Below are positions 44,270 to 52,487 of a stretch of 64,000 bases of DNA, one piece after another (position 1 is the first letter of the stretch; each line of letters starts with the position of its first letter). Where the stretch lies: NCBI GenBank assembly GCA_021325515.1, contig JAJPHC010000013.1, positions 560,001 to 624,000 of the forward strand, given 5' to 3'. Below the pieces are notes generated by a model. That model was not told the origin of the DNA. It did no database searches and was given only the letters and a program-made list of their open reading frames with translations. The position numbers and the translations under genes were made by a program. Origin of the DNA: Acidobacteriota bacterium (GTDB lineage Bacteria; Acidobacteriota; Thermoanaerobaculia; Gp7-AA8).

Positions 44270-46941
44270 CAGTGTCTCCCCTTCGACCATTGCAGATTGA
44301 TGTCCGCATCGTGGTCGTAGCGGACCGGAATGCTGTCCTCGAACACCTTCCCGGTGGTCTGACCCCACGCGCGGAAGTCGTGGTCGAACTGCGCGACGCT
44401 GCCGCCCGTCAGGTCTCGAATCGCGTCTTCGGTCGTTGCGCCGCCGCGGAAGGAATCCATCATCCTGCCCACGCCGGCCTTCCCATACTTCGCCTCGATG
44501 TAGCGGATGATCGTCTGCGCCTCGACGTACGCCTCGCTGATCATGTCGGGATCGGGCGCGCCGCGCAGCACCGGATCGAGCAGCGTCACCGCGAGCAGGC
44601 GGTCGTCGGTGTACATCCGGAACGCGTTCGGCGAGTGGTCCTTCATCTCGATCCGCTGCGCCAGCCCTTCCTGAAACCAGTGCGGCGCCTGATCCTTCGT
44701 CTTCTGCGCGATCATCGCGTGACTCAGTTCGTGGCTGAGAATCCCCACGACCTCGGGATCGAACGACTCGACGCCTGCGAACGGCAGCGTGATCTTTCCG
44801 TTGTAGAAGCCGACGATGAAATCGCTGCCGGTGTAGATATCGCGGAAGTCTTCCCACCAGACGATGTTCACCACGGTCCGCTTGAACTCCGGCACCGCGA
44901 TCCACGACTGCAGCCGCGCGAGCTCGTTCTCGAGAATCTTGCCGAGGGTCTCGGCCATCGGGCCGCTGATCTCCTGGGGGACATGCAATTCGAAATGCGG
45001 CGTCGTGACGGTCGTGTAAGCCGTCGCGAGCCGCTTGTTCATCTGAATCTGGCGAACGCGATCATCGACGATCGCGCTCGAGTGCATCGCCTGCGCCTTG
45101 TCGAGCATCTTGATCGCGAGGTCGTACTCGTCGAGCGCCGCCAGGCTCTCGCCGAGCTCCATCACCGCCTGCGCGTCGTTCTGCCGCTGCAGCACCTTCG
45201 ATGCGGCCAGCGCCTTCAGAAGATGAATCGCATCGATGGTCCGCTCGCTGTGCTCCAGAGCCTGTGCGCGAAGGAAGAAGAGCTCCGGCGGGACATGCTC
45301 TGACGACGGCGCCATGTTGTCGGTCAGCTTCAGCAGATCGTCCCAGCGATTTCGTTTCGCGAGCGCATTGGCTGCGCGCACGATTCTCTCCCGCGACGCG
45401 GGTTGCGCGAACGCGCCTTCCCCCGCGCTCGCCAGCAGTTGCGGCAGATCGCGCACTGCATGCTCATCGCGATCGCGCTGCCATTGCGCAGCGTCCGCGA
45501 TGCGCGTTCCCGGCGGAGCGATGGACGCGCCACCCGGAACGCCAAGCTCCTGCCCGCCGATCTGCACATGCAGAAATTCGCCCGACACCCAGGCGTCCGC
45601 ATTTGGCGGCAGCGCGATGGGATGCGTCGAGACGCCCGGTGCCGCGAACGTCGCTTCGTCAGGCGAGCTCAGTCCGATGACGTTGACGGTCGATTCGCGG
45701 CGCAGAACGGACCAGAGCACGCCCGCCTCGACGAGTTGCGAGCGGACAGTCGGCCGCATCGCCCACGCTTTCTTCAGCAGCGCCTCGGCATCGTCGTTCT
45801 TGTTCTTCTGGGCTGCGAGCAGCGACAGCATGTAGAGCGCGTCAGGCTTGCGCGAGCCGATTCTGTCGAGCCGGCGCAGATACGACGCGGCGCGATCCTC
45901 GAAGCCAAGAGCGAACAGCGCCTGCGCGGTCTCGAGCCAGAGGCCGTCGCGTCCCGGACCGAGATTGACCGCGTGCTCGTACGCGACGACCGAGCTCGAT
46001 TCGTCGCTCTTCGTCAGCGCGAGCCGCCCCTTCAGAATCTCCGCGAGCGGATACTCGCCCGGCGAAGGAAAACCGCGAAGCGCTGCGCTGACGCTGCTCG
46101 TCCGATTCTGCTGGAGGTCCCACTGGGCTTTCCAGAGATCGGCGACACGGCCAGCTTCTCCCATCTTCGCCGCGCGGCTCCAGAGGCCGTCGACATCTCC
46201 CGTGCCGCTCGCGATGGCGCGCCGCAACGCGAGAAGTGAGTGGAGCTCGAGCTCTCCGTTTGCGGCGACGACTGCCTTCTTCGAAGTCTTGAAGCGGTCG
46301 AGCGAGAAGCGCGGATCGCAAGTGATCGCGAGCGCGGCGCCGATTGCCACGACCGCGATTCCCGCGGCGATCAGCCCGCGCGACACGGCTGCATTGGTGC
46401 GCCGCACCGCGGCGCCCGCCATCGCGAGGAGTGCCGCGAGAATGCCCGCGCCGAGCAGCAGCGACGGTACGAGCTGCGCCAGCGCGGACGATGTCTGTTC
46501 GCCGGAGTCCTTCGGGATCGGCGGGAAGAGAGGTGCGTTGCGCGATTTCTGCGCGAGGATGTGGATGTTCTCGATGTGAAACGCGTCGCCTTCCTTCTTC
46601 ATCTCGAAGACGATGCTGTCGTCCACGCCCGACGGATACTCGACGCTGAACGCGGCGGTGTGCGCGGCGAGCGCAGGAACGACCGTCTGCAGCTCCCACG
46701 AACTGTCCGCCGGCGGGCCGAGGCGCGCCTCGATCTCCTCCAGCGCCTGCGCCGCCGGCAACCGCTTCAGCGGCGACGCCGCGGAGAGTTGCTCGGCCAC
46801 CGCCTGCGGTCCTCGCGCGAGATAGCCGGCGATGATGCCGGTGGCTGCGCGCTCGGCATCCGAGAGTGGCCGCACGTCGCCATGTGCGCCGAATGCCAGC
46901 AGCGCACTCAGCGCCGCTGCGGCGCGAATGAATCGGGGCAT
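44269..46941 (-). CDS. Membrane/periplasmic TPR-rich protein with peptidase MA-like domain
   Basis: 890 residues from ATG 46941, chosen for its signal peptide (MPRFIRAAAALSALLAFGAHG); an upstream ATG at 46983 lacks one. Order: signal, a short N-terminal domain, two membrane helices (LVPSLLLGAGILAALLAMAG and GLIAAGIAVVAIGAALAI, about 155-220), a long helical repeat region resembling TPRs (about 250-640), and a C-terminal metallopeptidase-like domain with HELSHAMIAQ followed 15 or so residues later by HWFQEGLAQ, the HExxH + E layout of peptidase MA-like families. Likely a zinc-dependent envelope protease. First gene of a two-gene minus-strand unit. Confidence 0.78.
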   Translation of the reverse strand: MPRFIRAAAALSALLAFGAHGDVRPLSDAERAATGIIAGYLARGPQAVAEQLSAASPLKRLPAAQALEEIEARLGPPADSSWELQTVVPALAAHTAAFSVEYPSGVDDSIVFEMKKEGDAFHIENIHILAQKSRNAPLFPPIPKDSGEQTSSALAQLVPSLLLGAGILAALLAMAGAAVRRTNAAVSRGLIAAGIAVVAIGAALAITCDPRFSLDRFKTSKKAVVAANGELELHSLLALRRAIASGTGDVDGLWSRAAKMGEAGRVADLWKAQWDLQQNRTSSVSAALRGFPSPGEYPLAEILKGRLALTKSDESSSVVAYEHAVNLGPGRDGLWLETAQALFALGFEDRAASYLRRLDRIGSRKPDALYMLSLLAAQKNKNDDAEALLKKAWAMRPTVRSQLVEAGVLWSVLRRESTVNVIGLSSPDEATFAAPGVSTHPIALPPNADAWVSGEFLHVQIGGQELGVPGGASIAPPGTRIADAAQWQRDRDEHAVRDLPQLLASAGEGAFAQPASRERIVRAANALAKRNRWDDLLKLTDNMAPSSEHVPPELFFLRAQALEHSERTIDAIHLLKALAASKVLQRQNDAQAVMELGESLAALDEYDLAIKMLDKAQAMHSSAIVDDRVRQIQMNKRLATAYTTVTTPHFELHVPQEISGPMAETLGKILENELARLQSWIAVPEFKRTVVNIVWWEDFRDIYTGSDFIVGFYNGKITLPFAGVESFDPEVVGILSHELSHAMIAQKTKDQAPHWFQEGLAQRIEMKDHSPNAFRMYTDDRLLAVTLLDPVLRGAPDPDMISEAYVEAQTIIRYIEAKYGKAGVGRMMDSFRGGATTEDAIRDLTGGSVAQFDHDFRAWGQTTGKVFEDSIPVRYDHDADINLQWSKGRH

Positions 46942-46986
46942 TGGCAATGTCTCCTGAGTTCCGAGTAGGAAGGATGGAATCATAGC

Positions 46987-47014
46987 TTGTTCGGGAGCCG
47001 GCTCGGTGTATTAT
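46987..47014 (+). promoter_or_regulatory. Candidate promoter of the gntR-ABC operon
   Basis: TTGTTC (46987-46992) and TATTAT (47009-47014), 16 bp apart, lie just upstream of the regulator. The expected transcription start, about 47021, leaves only some 8 nt before the ATG at 47029, so the message would be nearly leaderless; no Shine-Dalgarno sequence is visible. Confidence 0.55.
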
Positions 47015-47025
47015 GACGTTAGTAC
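47008..47025. promoter_or_regulatory. Candidate operator overlapping the gntR -10 box
   Basis: GTATTATGACGTTAGTAC is an imperfect 18-bp palindrome that covers the -10 hexamer and reaches 3 bp before the start codon. Its GTA-n-TA ends resemble YtrA-type operators, consistent with autorepression. Confidence 0.4.
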
Positions 47026-47028
47026 AGC

Positions 47029-47424
47029 ATGTTCAACGTCAATCCAGGCGAAAGCTCTCCAATCTGGCGCCAGATCGAAGAAGGGATGCGCCGCATGATC
47101 ACCCTCGGCGCTCTCCGGCCGGGTGATCTCGTCCCCTCCGTGCGCGACCTTGCTCTGCAGCTTCGCGTGAATCCGAACACCGTGGCGCGCGCGTATCAAC
47201 GCCTCACCGAACAGGGCGTCTTCACCGTGAAGCGCGGCGAGGGAACGTTCGTCGCCGATCAGCCGTCGATGCTCCGCCGTTCGGAGCGCAATGACGTGTT
47301 GCGCGACGCCGCGATGCGCTATGCGGGGACCGCGATCTCCATCGGCGCCTCGCTCGACGATGCGGTCGATGAGTTGAGCAGCAGTTACGACAAAGTCGTC
47401 CGCGAACACAGGAGGAAGTCATGA
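47029..47424 (+). CDS. GntR-family regulator, YtrA subfamily
   Basis: 131 residues. Typical N-terminal winged helix: PIWRQIEEGMRRMITLGALRPGDLVPSVRDLALQLRVNPNTVARAYQRLTEQGVFTVKRGEGTFV. The short C-terminal helix pair is the YtrA hallmark; no ligand domain. Such regulators usually repress the adjacent ABC transporter genes. Its stop overlaps the ATPase start by 4 bp (ATGA). Confidence 0.9.
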   Translation: MFNVNPGESSPIWRQIEEGMRRMITLGALRPGDLVPSVRDLALQLRVNPNTVARAYQRLTEQGVFTVKRGEGTFVADQPSMLRRSERNDVLRDAAMRYAGTAISIGASLDDAVDELSSSYDKVVREHRRKS

Positions 47425-48302
47425 GCCAGGCGGAGACGCCCGCTCTCAGCATTCACGAGCTGTCCGTGCGTTATGGACGGAGCGAGGTCGTCGATCGGAT
47501 CTCGCTGACGGTTCCGCGCAATGCGGTCTATGCGCTGCTCGGCCGCAACGGTGCAGGCAAGTCGTCGCTCGTGCGCTGTGCGATCGGACAACAGAGGGCC
47601 ACCTCCGGACGCGTGGAGATGTTCGGCATGGATGTCTGGCGCCATCGCGCGAGTCTGATGGAGCGCGTGGGGATCGTTGCCGAGGAGGGGGACGCGCCGG
47701 CGGAGATGCGCGTCGGCAGGCTCGCCGATTTCTGCGCGCGGCTCTGCTCGCGCTGGGATCGCGCTGCGTTCGATGAGCGCCTGAAGCGATTCGGAATCGC
47801 GCAGAAGCCGCGCTTCGGCGATCTCTCGAAGGGGCAGAAGAAGCAGGTCTCGCTTGCGCTCGCGCTCGCGGCGTCGCCGGAATTTCTCATCCTCGATGAT
47901 CCGACGCTGGGCCTCGACGCGGTGGCGCGCAAGTCGCTGTTCGAAGAGCTCATCGCCGAACTGGCGGATCGCGGTACGACTGTCTTTCTCACCACGCACG
48001 ATCTGGCGGGGATCGAATCGATTGCCGATCGCGTGGGTGTGATCAGCGGCGGGCGTCTCGTGCTCGACGAAGATCTCGAGTTGTTGAAGGCGCGCTTCCG
48101 CCGCATTCGATTTGCGAGCCGGCCCGTCGCGCTCGAATCGAGATTCGACACCGCCGCTGTCCGTCCGTGGGGCGGTGGCACGGAGGCCATCGTCACGAAT
48201 TTCGCCGGCTCCCATGCGGAGATCGCGGAGACCGCGGAGATCGTCCCGATGTCGCTCGAGGAGATCTTCATCGCCGTCGCGGGAGAAGGAGCGGCAGCAT
48301 GA
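47421..48302 (+). CDS. ABC transporter ATP-binding protein
   Basis: 293 residues. Walker A LLGRNGAGKSSLVRC, signature LSKGQKKQVSLALALA (a K variant of the usual LSGGQ), Walker B FLILDDPTLGLDAVARK and the H-loop TTHDL. An accessory C-terminal segment of about 85 residues follows. The layout with a YtrA regulator and a downstream membrane protein suggests an export system of the bacitracin/antibiotic-stress or Ytr type; the substrate is unknown. Confidence 0.92.
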   Translation: MSQAETPALSIHELSVRYGRSEVVDRISLTVPRNAVYALLGRNGAGKSSLVRCAIGQQRATSGRVEMFGMDVWRHRASLMERVGIVAEEGDAPAEMRVGRLADFCARLCSRWDRAAFDERLKRFGIAQKPRFGDLSKGQKKQVSLALALAASPEFLILDDPTLGLDAVARKSLFEELIAELADRGTTVFLTTHDLAGIESIADRVGVISGGRLVLDEDLELLKARFRRIRFASRPVALESRFDTAAVRPWGGGTEAIVTNFAGSHAEIAETAEIVPMSLEEIFIAVAGEGAAA

Positions 48303-49964
48303 AGCATCTGTTGGTCATCGCGCAGCGCGATCTCGAGGAGCGGATTCCGGTATTCATCGCGGCCGCCGCCGCTGCGGCGTTGCCCTTCGCGGTGCCGCTC
48401 TTTCCGGCCGCCGCGTCATTCACGACGAAGGATGTGATCACGATGAGCGGAGTCATCGTGGCCGCAACGTTCACGCTTCTTCTCTCGTTTGCACTCGGCG
48501 TGACGCTGATCGGGCGCGATCTTTCGGAGAAGCGGATGTCGTTCTACTTCTCGAAACCGCTGGCGCCATCGACGATCTGGTTCGGCAAGCTGATGGCCGC
48601 GGTGATCACGATCGCGTTGAGCTTCGTGATCGTCTTTCTGCCGATGTACGTCGTGAGTCCCGGAACCTGGGGACCCGGCGCCCGTCTGGAAGTAGGCTTA
48701 TCGAATCTCTTTCCGGCCTGCCTCGCGTTGCTGCTCGCCGGACACGCGCTGAGCACGATGTTCCGCTCGCGGTCCCGTCTGGTCGTTCTCGACCTCCTGC
48801 TCGCGTGCGCCGCGTTCTACAGCTTTGGATTGATGCAGCGCGCGCTGCATCAGGGCTTCGCGTTCGACTTGATGCAGTCGTTTCGCCAGGTTCTCGCCGG
48901 TGTGGTGCTCCTGATTCTCACCGGATGCGGACTGTGGCAGTTGGAAAGAGGACGCGCGGACCGGCTGCGAAATCACATGGCCCTCTCGCGATCGCTCTGG
49001 ACGTCGATCGCGATCGTTTTCATCCTCGCCGGTGGCTTCGTCGCGTGGGTCGTTCATCCCTCGATCAAGGATCTCCGCGAGCCGAGAGTGTTCCAGGCGC
49101 CGCGCGGAAGCTGGGCGTTGATCACGGGACAGGCGAGGAACCGAGGGGACTATCGCGCGTGGTTTCTCTACGATGCTGCGACGGCGAAGAGCATCCGTCT
49201 GAAGCGGACGACGCTCTTTCATGATTTCTGGTTCTCGCGCGATGGGAAGATGTTCGGCTACTTGCAGGCCGACGCGCCGGATCGCGATTTCGAGCTCGTC
49301 ATCATGCCGCTCCGCGATCGGGCGGAACCGATCGCGACCGGCCTCACGATCAGACATGGTGGCCGCTACGCAATCTCCGACGATGGTTCGCGCGTCATCG
49401 TTTTCGATGACCGCCAGATTGCTTCCGTGTACGACCTCGAGTCGCGGAAGTCGATCGCCACGGTGAGGCTGCCGGAGAGCGGGTTGGTGCGCGCCTTCTT
49501 CGTGAACAGAGATCGTGTTCGCATCTACGTTCAGAACATGCCGCTTTCGTCGCTGCCTGTCGCGGAGAAATCGATCACCGCTTACGAGCTCGACGTGCGG
49601 ACGAAATCGCTTCAGAAGCTCGGTGACTACAGGACGGAAGCCCAGGCCATCGACATGACGCCAGGCAAAGCGGGTGTGGGTTTCCGATGAACTGTCCGGC
49701 GGGCGCGTGGTCGTCATCGGCTCGGAGTATGCCGAGACCAGCGACGGACCGTTCACCGCGTGGGTCGTCGACTATCAGAGCGGCCGCGTCGTCAAGTCAC
49801 TCAGCGGGCTGCGCGATGCCGGCGGATTCTCCGCCGACTGGTTCGGTGTCGATCCGCGGCACAACGTCGCGGACGCCGGACATGCGACGATCGCAACCAC
49901 AGGCGACGGGCTCCTCACCTGGCAGCCGCTGACGGGCGCGACGAAGGATCTCGTAAACGATTAG
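48299..49964 (+). pseudogene. ABC-2-like permease with C-terminal propeller-like domain, frameshifted
   Basis: The first frame (48299-49690, 463 residues) starts by ATGA overlap with the ATPase. It holds about six hydrophobic helices in the first 265 residues (for example IPVFIAAAAAAALPFAVPLF and TIALSFVIVFLPMYVV), then beta-rich sequence resembling WD/propeller blades (FSRDGKMFGYLQAD, YAISDDGSRVIVFDD). It ends GKAGVGFR just after GCAAAGCGG, while a second frame (from 49674) continues the same fold with VWVSDELSGG and runs to 49964. Removing one A from the AAA at about 49667-49669 joins them as ...PGKRVWVSDELSGG. Either a sequencing error or a real single-base insertion that truncates about 95 residues. 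Confidence 0.75.
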
Positions 49965-50983
49965 AACTGCTGCAGCACGCGCAGATCGTTCTCGAACAGC
50001 GTGCGGATGTTCGGGATGTCGAACTTCAGCATCGCGACGCGGTCGAGGCCCATGCCGAAGGCGAAGCCGCTCCACTCTTCGGGATCGATCCCGACGTTGC
50101 GCAGCACCTGCGGGTGAATCATTCCGCAGCCGAGAATCTCCATCCAGCCGGTTTGCGAGCAGGTGCCGCAGCCGGTGCCTTTGCAGAAGACGCACGACAT
50201 GTCGACTTCCGCCGAGGGCTCGGTGAAGGGGAAGAAGCTGGGGCGCATGCGCATCTTCGAGTCGGCGCCGAAGAGGCGATGCACGACATGCTCGAGGGTC
50301 GCGCGCAGATGTCCGATGTGGATTCCCTTGTCGACGATGAAGCCCTCGGCCTGATGGAACATCGGCGAGCGGCGCATCGTGATCTCGTCGCGGCGGAAGA
50401 CGCGTCCCGCCGACAGCACTTTCACGGGCGGCTTCCAGCGCTCCATCGCGCGAATCTGCGCGTTCGAGGTGTGCGTGCGCAGCAGACGGTTGACGTCGAC
50501 GAAGAACGTGTCCTGCGTGTCGCGCGCCGGATGGTCGGGGGTGAAGTTGAGCGCCTCGAAGTTGTACCAGTCGCTCTCGATCTCCGGGCCGGGATCGATG
50601 GTGTAGCTCATCTCGCGGAAGATCTGTTCGACCTCGCGGCGGACGATGGTGACGGGATGAAGATGCCCGAGGCGGGGCGCACGCGCCGGGAGGGTGACGT
50701 CGATGATCGAGCGCGCTTCTTTCCTGCGCGCTTCTTCGGCGGCGACGCGCTCGCTTTTTTCCTTCAGCTCGGACTCGAGGCGGTCGCGCAGCTTGTTGAG
50801 CGCATCGCCGGCTTCCTTCTTCTGCTCCTTCGGGACCTCTTTCAACCGCGAGAAAAATGCGGGGATCAATCCGCCTTTGCGGCCGAAGTAGTGAATGCGG
50901 AGGTCATCGAGCGCGTGCGAGTCATTTGCATTCGCGAGCGCGGCGTCGAAGTCGGAGGAAGCTTTGGCGATGTCGTCGAGCAT
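49961..50983 (-). CDS. pheS: Phenylalanyl-tRNA synthetase alpha subunit
   Basis: 340 residues from ATG 50983; ATG 50992 is equally possible. Class II motifs: HPVTIVRREVEQIFREMSYT, the Phe-binding FHQAEGFIVDKGI, and GCGMIHPQVLRNVG with the motif-3 GFAFGMGLDRVAML. N-terminal coiled coil with KKEAGDALNKLRDRLES. It needs the beta subunit PheT, but no pheT follows: the next gene downstream is convergent and overlaps by 4 bp. An intrinsic terminator lies immediately before the start. Confidence 0.95.
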   Translation of the reverse strand: MLDDIAKASSDFDAALANANDSHALDDLRIHYFGRKGGLIPAFFSRLKEVPKEQKKEAGDALNKLRDRLESELKEKSERVAAEEARRKEARSIIDVTLPARAPRLGHLHPVTIVRREVEQIFREMSYTIDPGPEIESDWYNFEALNFTPDHPARDTQDTFFVDVNRLLRTHTSNAQIRAMERWKPPVKVLSAGRVFRRDEITMRRSPMFHQAEGFIVDKGIHIGHLRATLEHVVHRLFGADSKMRMRPSFFPFTEPSAEVDMSCVFCKGTGCGTCSQTGWMEILGCGMIHPQVLRNVGIDPEEWSGFAFGMGLDRVAMLKFDIPNIRTLFENDLRVLQQF

Positions 50984-50996
50984 GCAGATCATCCGG

Positions 50997-51029
50997 AAAC
51001 AAAAAACGCGGGCCATTCTAGCCCGCGTT
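50997..51029 (-). terminator. Intrinsic terminator between rplT and pheS
   Basis: On the minus strand a perfect 9-bp stem (AACGCGGGC/GCCCGCGTT, forward 51005-51013 and 51021-51029) with a 7-base loop is followed by TTTTTTGTTT. It ends 13 bp before the pheS start codon, so pheS is expressed by read-through or regulated by this hairpin. Confidence 0.85.
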
Positions 51030-51051
51030 CGTGATGTTCGATGAGTAGGAA

Positions 51052-51477
51052 TTACGCGTGGGCCTGCTTCGACGGCTTCTTCGTGGCCGTCTGCTTGTCG
51101 AGCGCGGCGCGGAGCTGCTTCTTATTCAGCGCGGAGCGCGAGCTTTCGACGATGCTCGTGAATGCTGCGGCATCGCGGACGGCGATGTCGGCCAGCACCT
51201 TGCGGTCGAGCGTGTTGCCGGACAGCTTGAGGCCGGCCATGAGCTGCGAGTACGACATGCCGTTCAGGCGGGCAGCGGCGTTGATGCGGGCGATCCAGAG
51301 CTTGCGGAACTCGCCTTTGCGGTCCTTACGGCCGGTGAAGGCGGCGTTGAGCGCCTTGAGAACCTGCTCGCGCGCGATTCTGTGACCGCGCGACTTCATC
51401 CCGTAATAGCCCTTGGCGAGCTTCAGGATTTTTGCGCGGCGGTTCTTTCTCTTTGGACCTCGTTTGACTCTCGGCAT
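51052..51477 (-). CDS. rplT: Ribosomal protein bL20
   Basis: 141 residues. Starts MPRVKRGPKRKNRRAKILK and contains GYYGMKSRGHRIAREQV, RKGEFRKLWIARINAAAR and SYSQLMAGLK. Longer than the usual about 118 residues because of a Lys/Gln/Ala-rich C-terminal tail (after SRSALNKKQLRAAL). Binds 23S rRNA early in 50S assembly; in several bacteria it also represses the infC-rpmI-rplT mRNA. Third gene of that operon here. Confidence 0.96.
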   Translation of the reverse strand: MPRVKRGPKRKNRRAKILKLAKGYYGMKSRGHRIAREQVLKALNAAFTGRKDRKGEFRKLWIARINAAARLNGMSYSQLMAGLKLSGNTLDRKVLADIAVRDAAAFTSIVESSRSALNKKQLRAALDKQTATKKPSKQAHA

Positions 51478-51574
51478 CGTTTCTCCTCGTTTCGCTTGTT
51501 AAGAGCGGCCGGGCCAGGAGTGGTGAATTGCCTCGGCGCGCTCGGGGTTGGGCTCGCGTTCCTGACGTCGAGCG

Positions 51575-51769
51575 TTAGTAGGGAAGCATGCGCTTCACGG
51601 TCTTCTCGTTCGCCTTCGACACTTCGGTCTCACCGGCGAGCGCGGCCTTACGGCCCGGCGACTTCTTGGTGAGGATGTGCGAATGGAACGCATGGTTCCG
51701 CTGCAGCTTCCCGGTTCCCGTCTTCTTGAACCGCTTTGCGGCTCCACGGTGCGTCTTCATTTTCGGCAT
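51575..51769 (-). CDS. rpmI: Ribosomal protein bL35
   Basis: 64 residues, standard length. [20 protein letters not shown] is diagnostic, and HILTKKS plus a final VKRMLPY follow. A good AAGGAC Shine-Dalgarno sequence precedes the ATG. Lies between infC and rplT with gaps of about 100 bp on each side in which no further feature was resolved. Confidence 0.97.
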   Translation of the reverse strand: MPKMKTHRGAAKRFKKTGTGKLQRNHAFHSHILTKKSPGRKAALAGETEVSKANEKTVKRMLPY

Positions 51770-51871
51770 GGTGTTGTCCTTCTGTGCCTAAGCTGGGGTC
51801 GAAACCAGGGTCGTTGTCTTTTTAATCCCGGGCCGGGCGCAGCGAGCGGAGGGATCGCCGGCGCGGCTGCT

Positions 51872-52441
51872 TCAGTGTCCGGCCGCCTTCACCGGCGCGA
51901 TCACCATCGTCATCCGGTTGCCCTGTACGTCCGGGTTCGGATTCTCCGCGGCTCCGTATTCCTTGATCTCGGTCAGCAGGCGGTCGAGGACCGCGCGGCC
52001 GAGCTCCATGTGCGTCATCTCGCGGCCGCGGAAGCGAATCGCGGCTTTCACCTTATCGCCATGCTGCAGGAAGCGGATGATGTTGTTCTTCTTGAAATCG
52101 AAGTCGTGCTCGTCGATGCGGGGGCGGAACTGCACCTCCTTGACGACGATGACCTTCTGTTTCTTCTTGGCTTCGCTCTGTTTCTTCTTCTGCTGGAAGA
52201 CGTATTTCCCGTAATCCATGATCTTGCAGACGGGCGGATTGGCCGTCGGCGAGATCTCGACGAGGTCGAGCACCTTTTCGCGGGCCATTTCCTGCGCCTG
52301 CTGCAAAGGGACGATGCCGACCTGCTTTCCCTCCGCATCGATGAGGCGAACCTCAGGGATGCCTCGGATCATGTCGTTGATTCTTGACTCAGGTTCTGCT
52401 GGCTTGCGGTCGAATCTCGAGTTGCGGCGTGGCGGGAAAAT
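51872..52441 (-). CDS. infC: Translation initiation factor IF-3, AUU start
   Basis: About 189 residues if the start is ATT at 52439-52441, which sits 8 nt after a perfect AAAGGAGG (52450-52457). A TTG-initiated frame from 52483 would bury that Shine-Dalgarno sequence inside the gene. Conserved blocks: RINDMIRGIPEVRLIDAEGKQVGIV, DLVEISPTANPPVCKIMDYGKY, KEVQFRPRIDEHDFDFK and DKVKAAIRFRGREMTH. IF-3 checks start codons on 30S, and a rare AUU start lets it regulate its own synthesis, as in E. coli. Preceded by thrS, followed by rpmI. Confidence 0.9.
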   Translation of the reverse strand: MFPPRRNSRFDRKPAEPESRINDMIRGIPEVRLIDAEGKQVGIVPLQQAQEMAREKVLDLVEISPTANPPVCKIMDYGKYVFQQKKKQSEAKKKQKVIVVKEVQFRPRIDEHDFDFKKNNIIRFLQHGDKVKAAIRFRGREMTHMELGRAVLDRLLTEIKEYGAAENPNPDVQGNRMTMVIAPVKAAGH

Positions 52442-52449
52442 ACGAACTT

Positions 52450-52457
52450 CCTCCTTT
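52450..52457 (-). promoter_or_regulatory. infC: Ribosome binding site deciding the infC start
   Basis: AAAGGAGG on the minus strand, the best Shine-Dalgarno match in the window, at optimal distance from an ATT codon and not from any ATG, GTG or TTG. Confidence 0.8.
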
Positions 52458-52487
52458 ATTTGAAACACAAAATCTACGGACAAAGGC

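Noticed and set aside
46942..46983. Longer start for the peptidase gene
   Set aside because: An ATG at 46983 would add 14 residues before the signal peptide, reducing its quality as an export signal.
50983..51016. Phe-rich leader peptide (MARVFCF) controlling pheS
   Set aside because: The reading frame is continuous with pheS and has no stop codon, so it is not a separate leader peptide.
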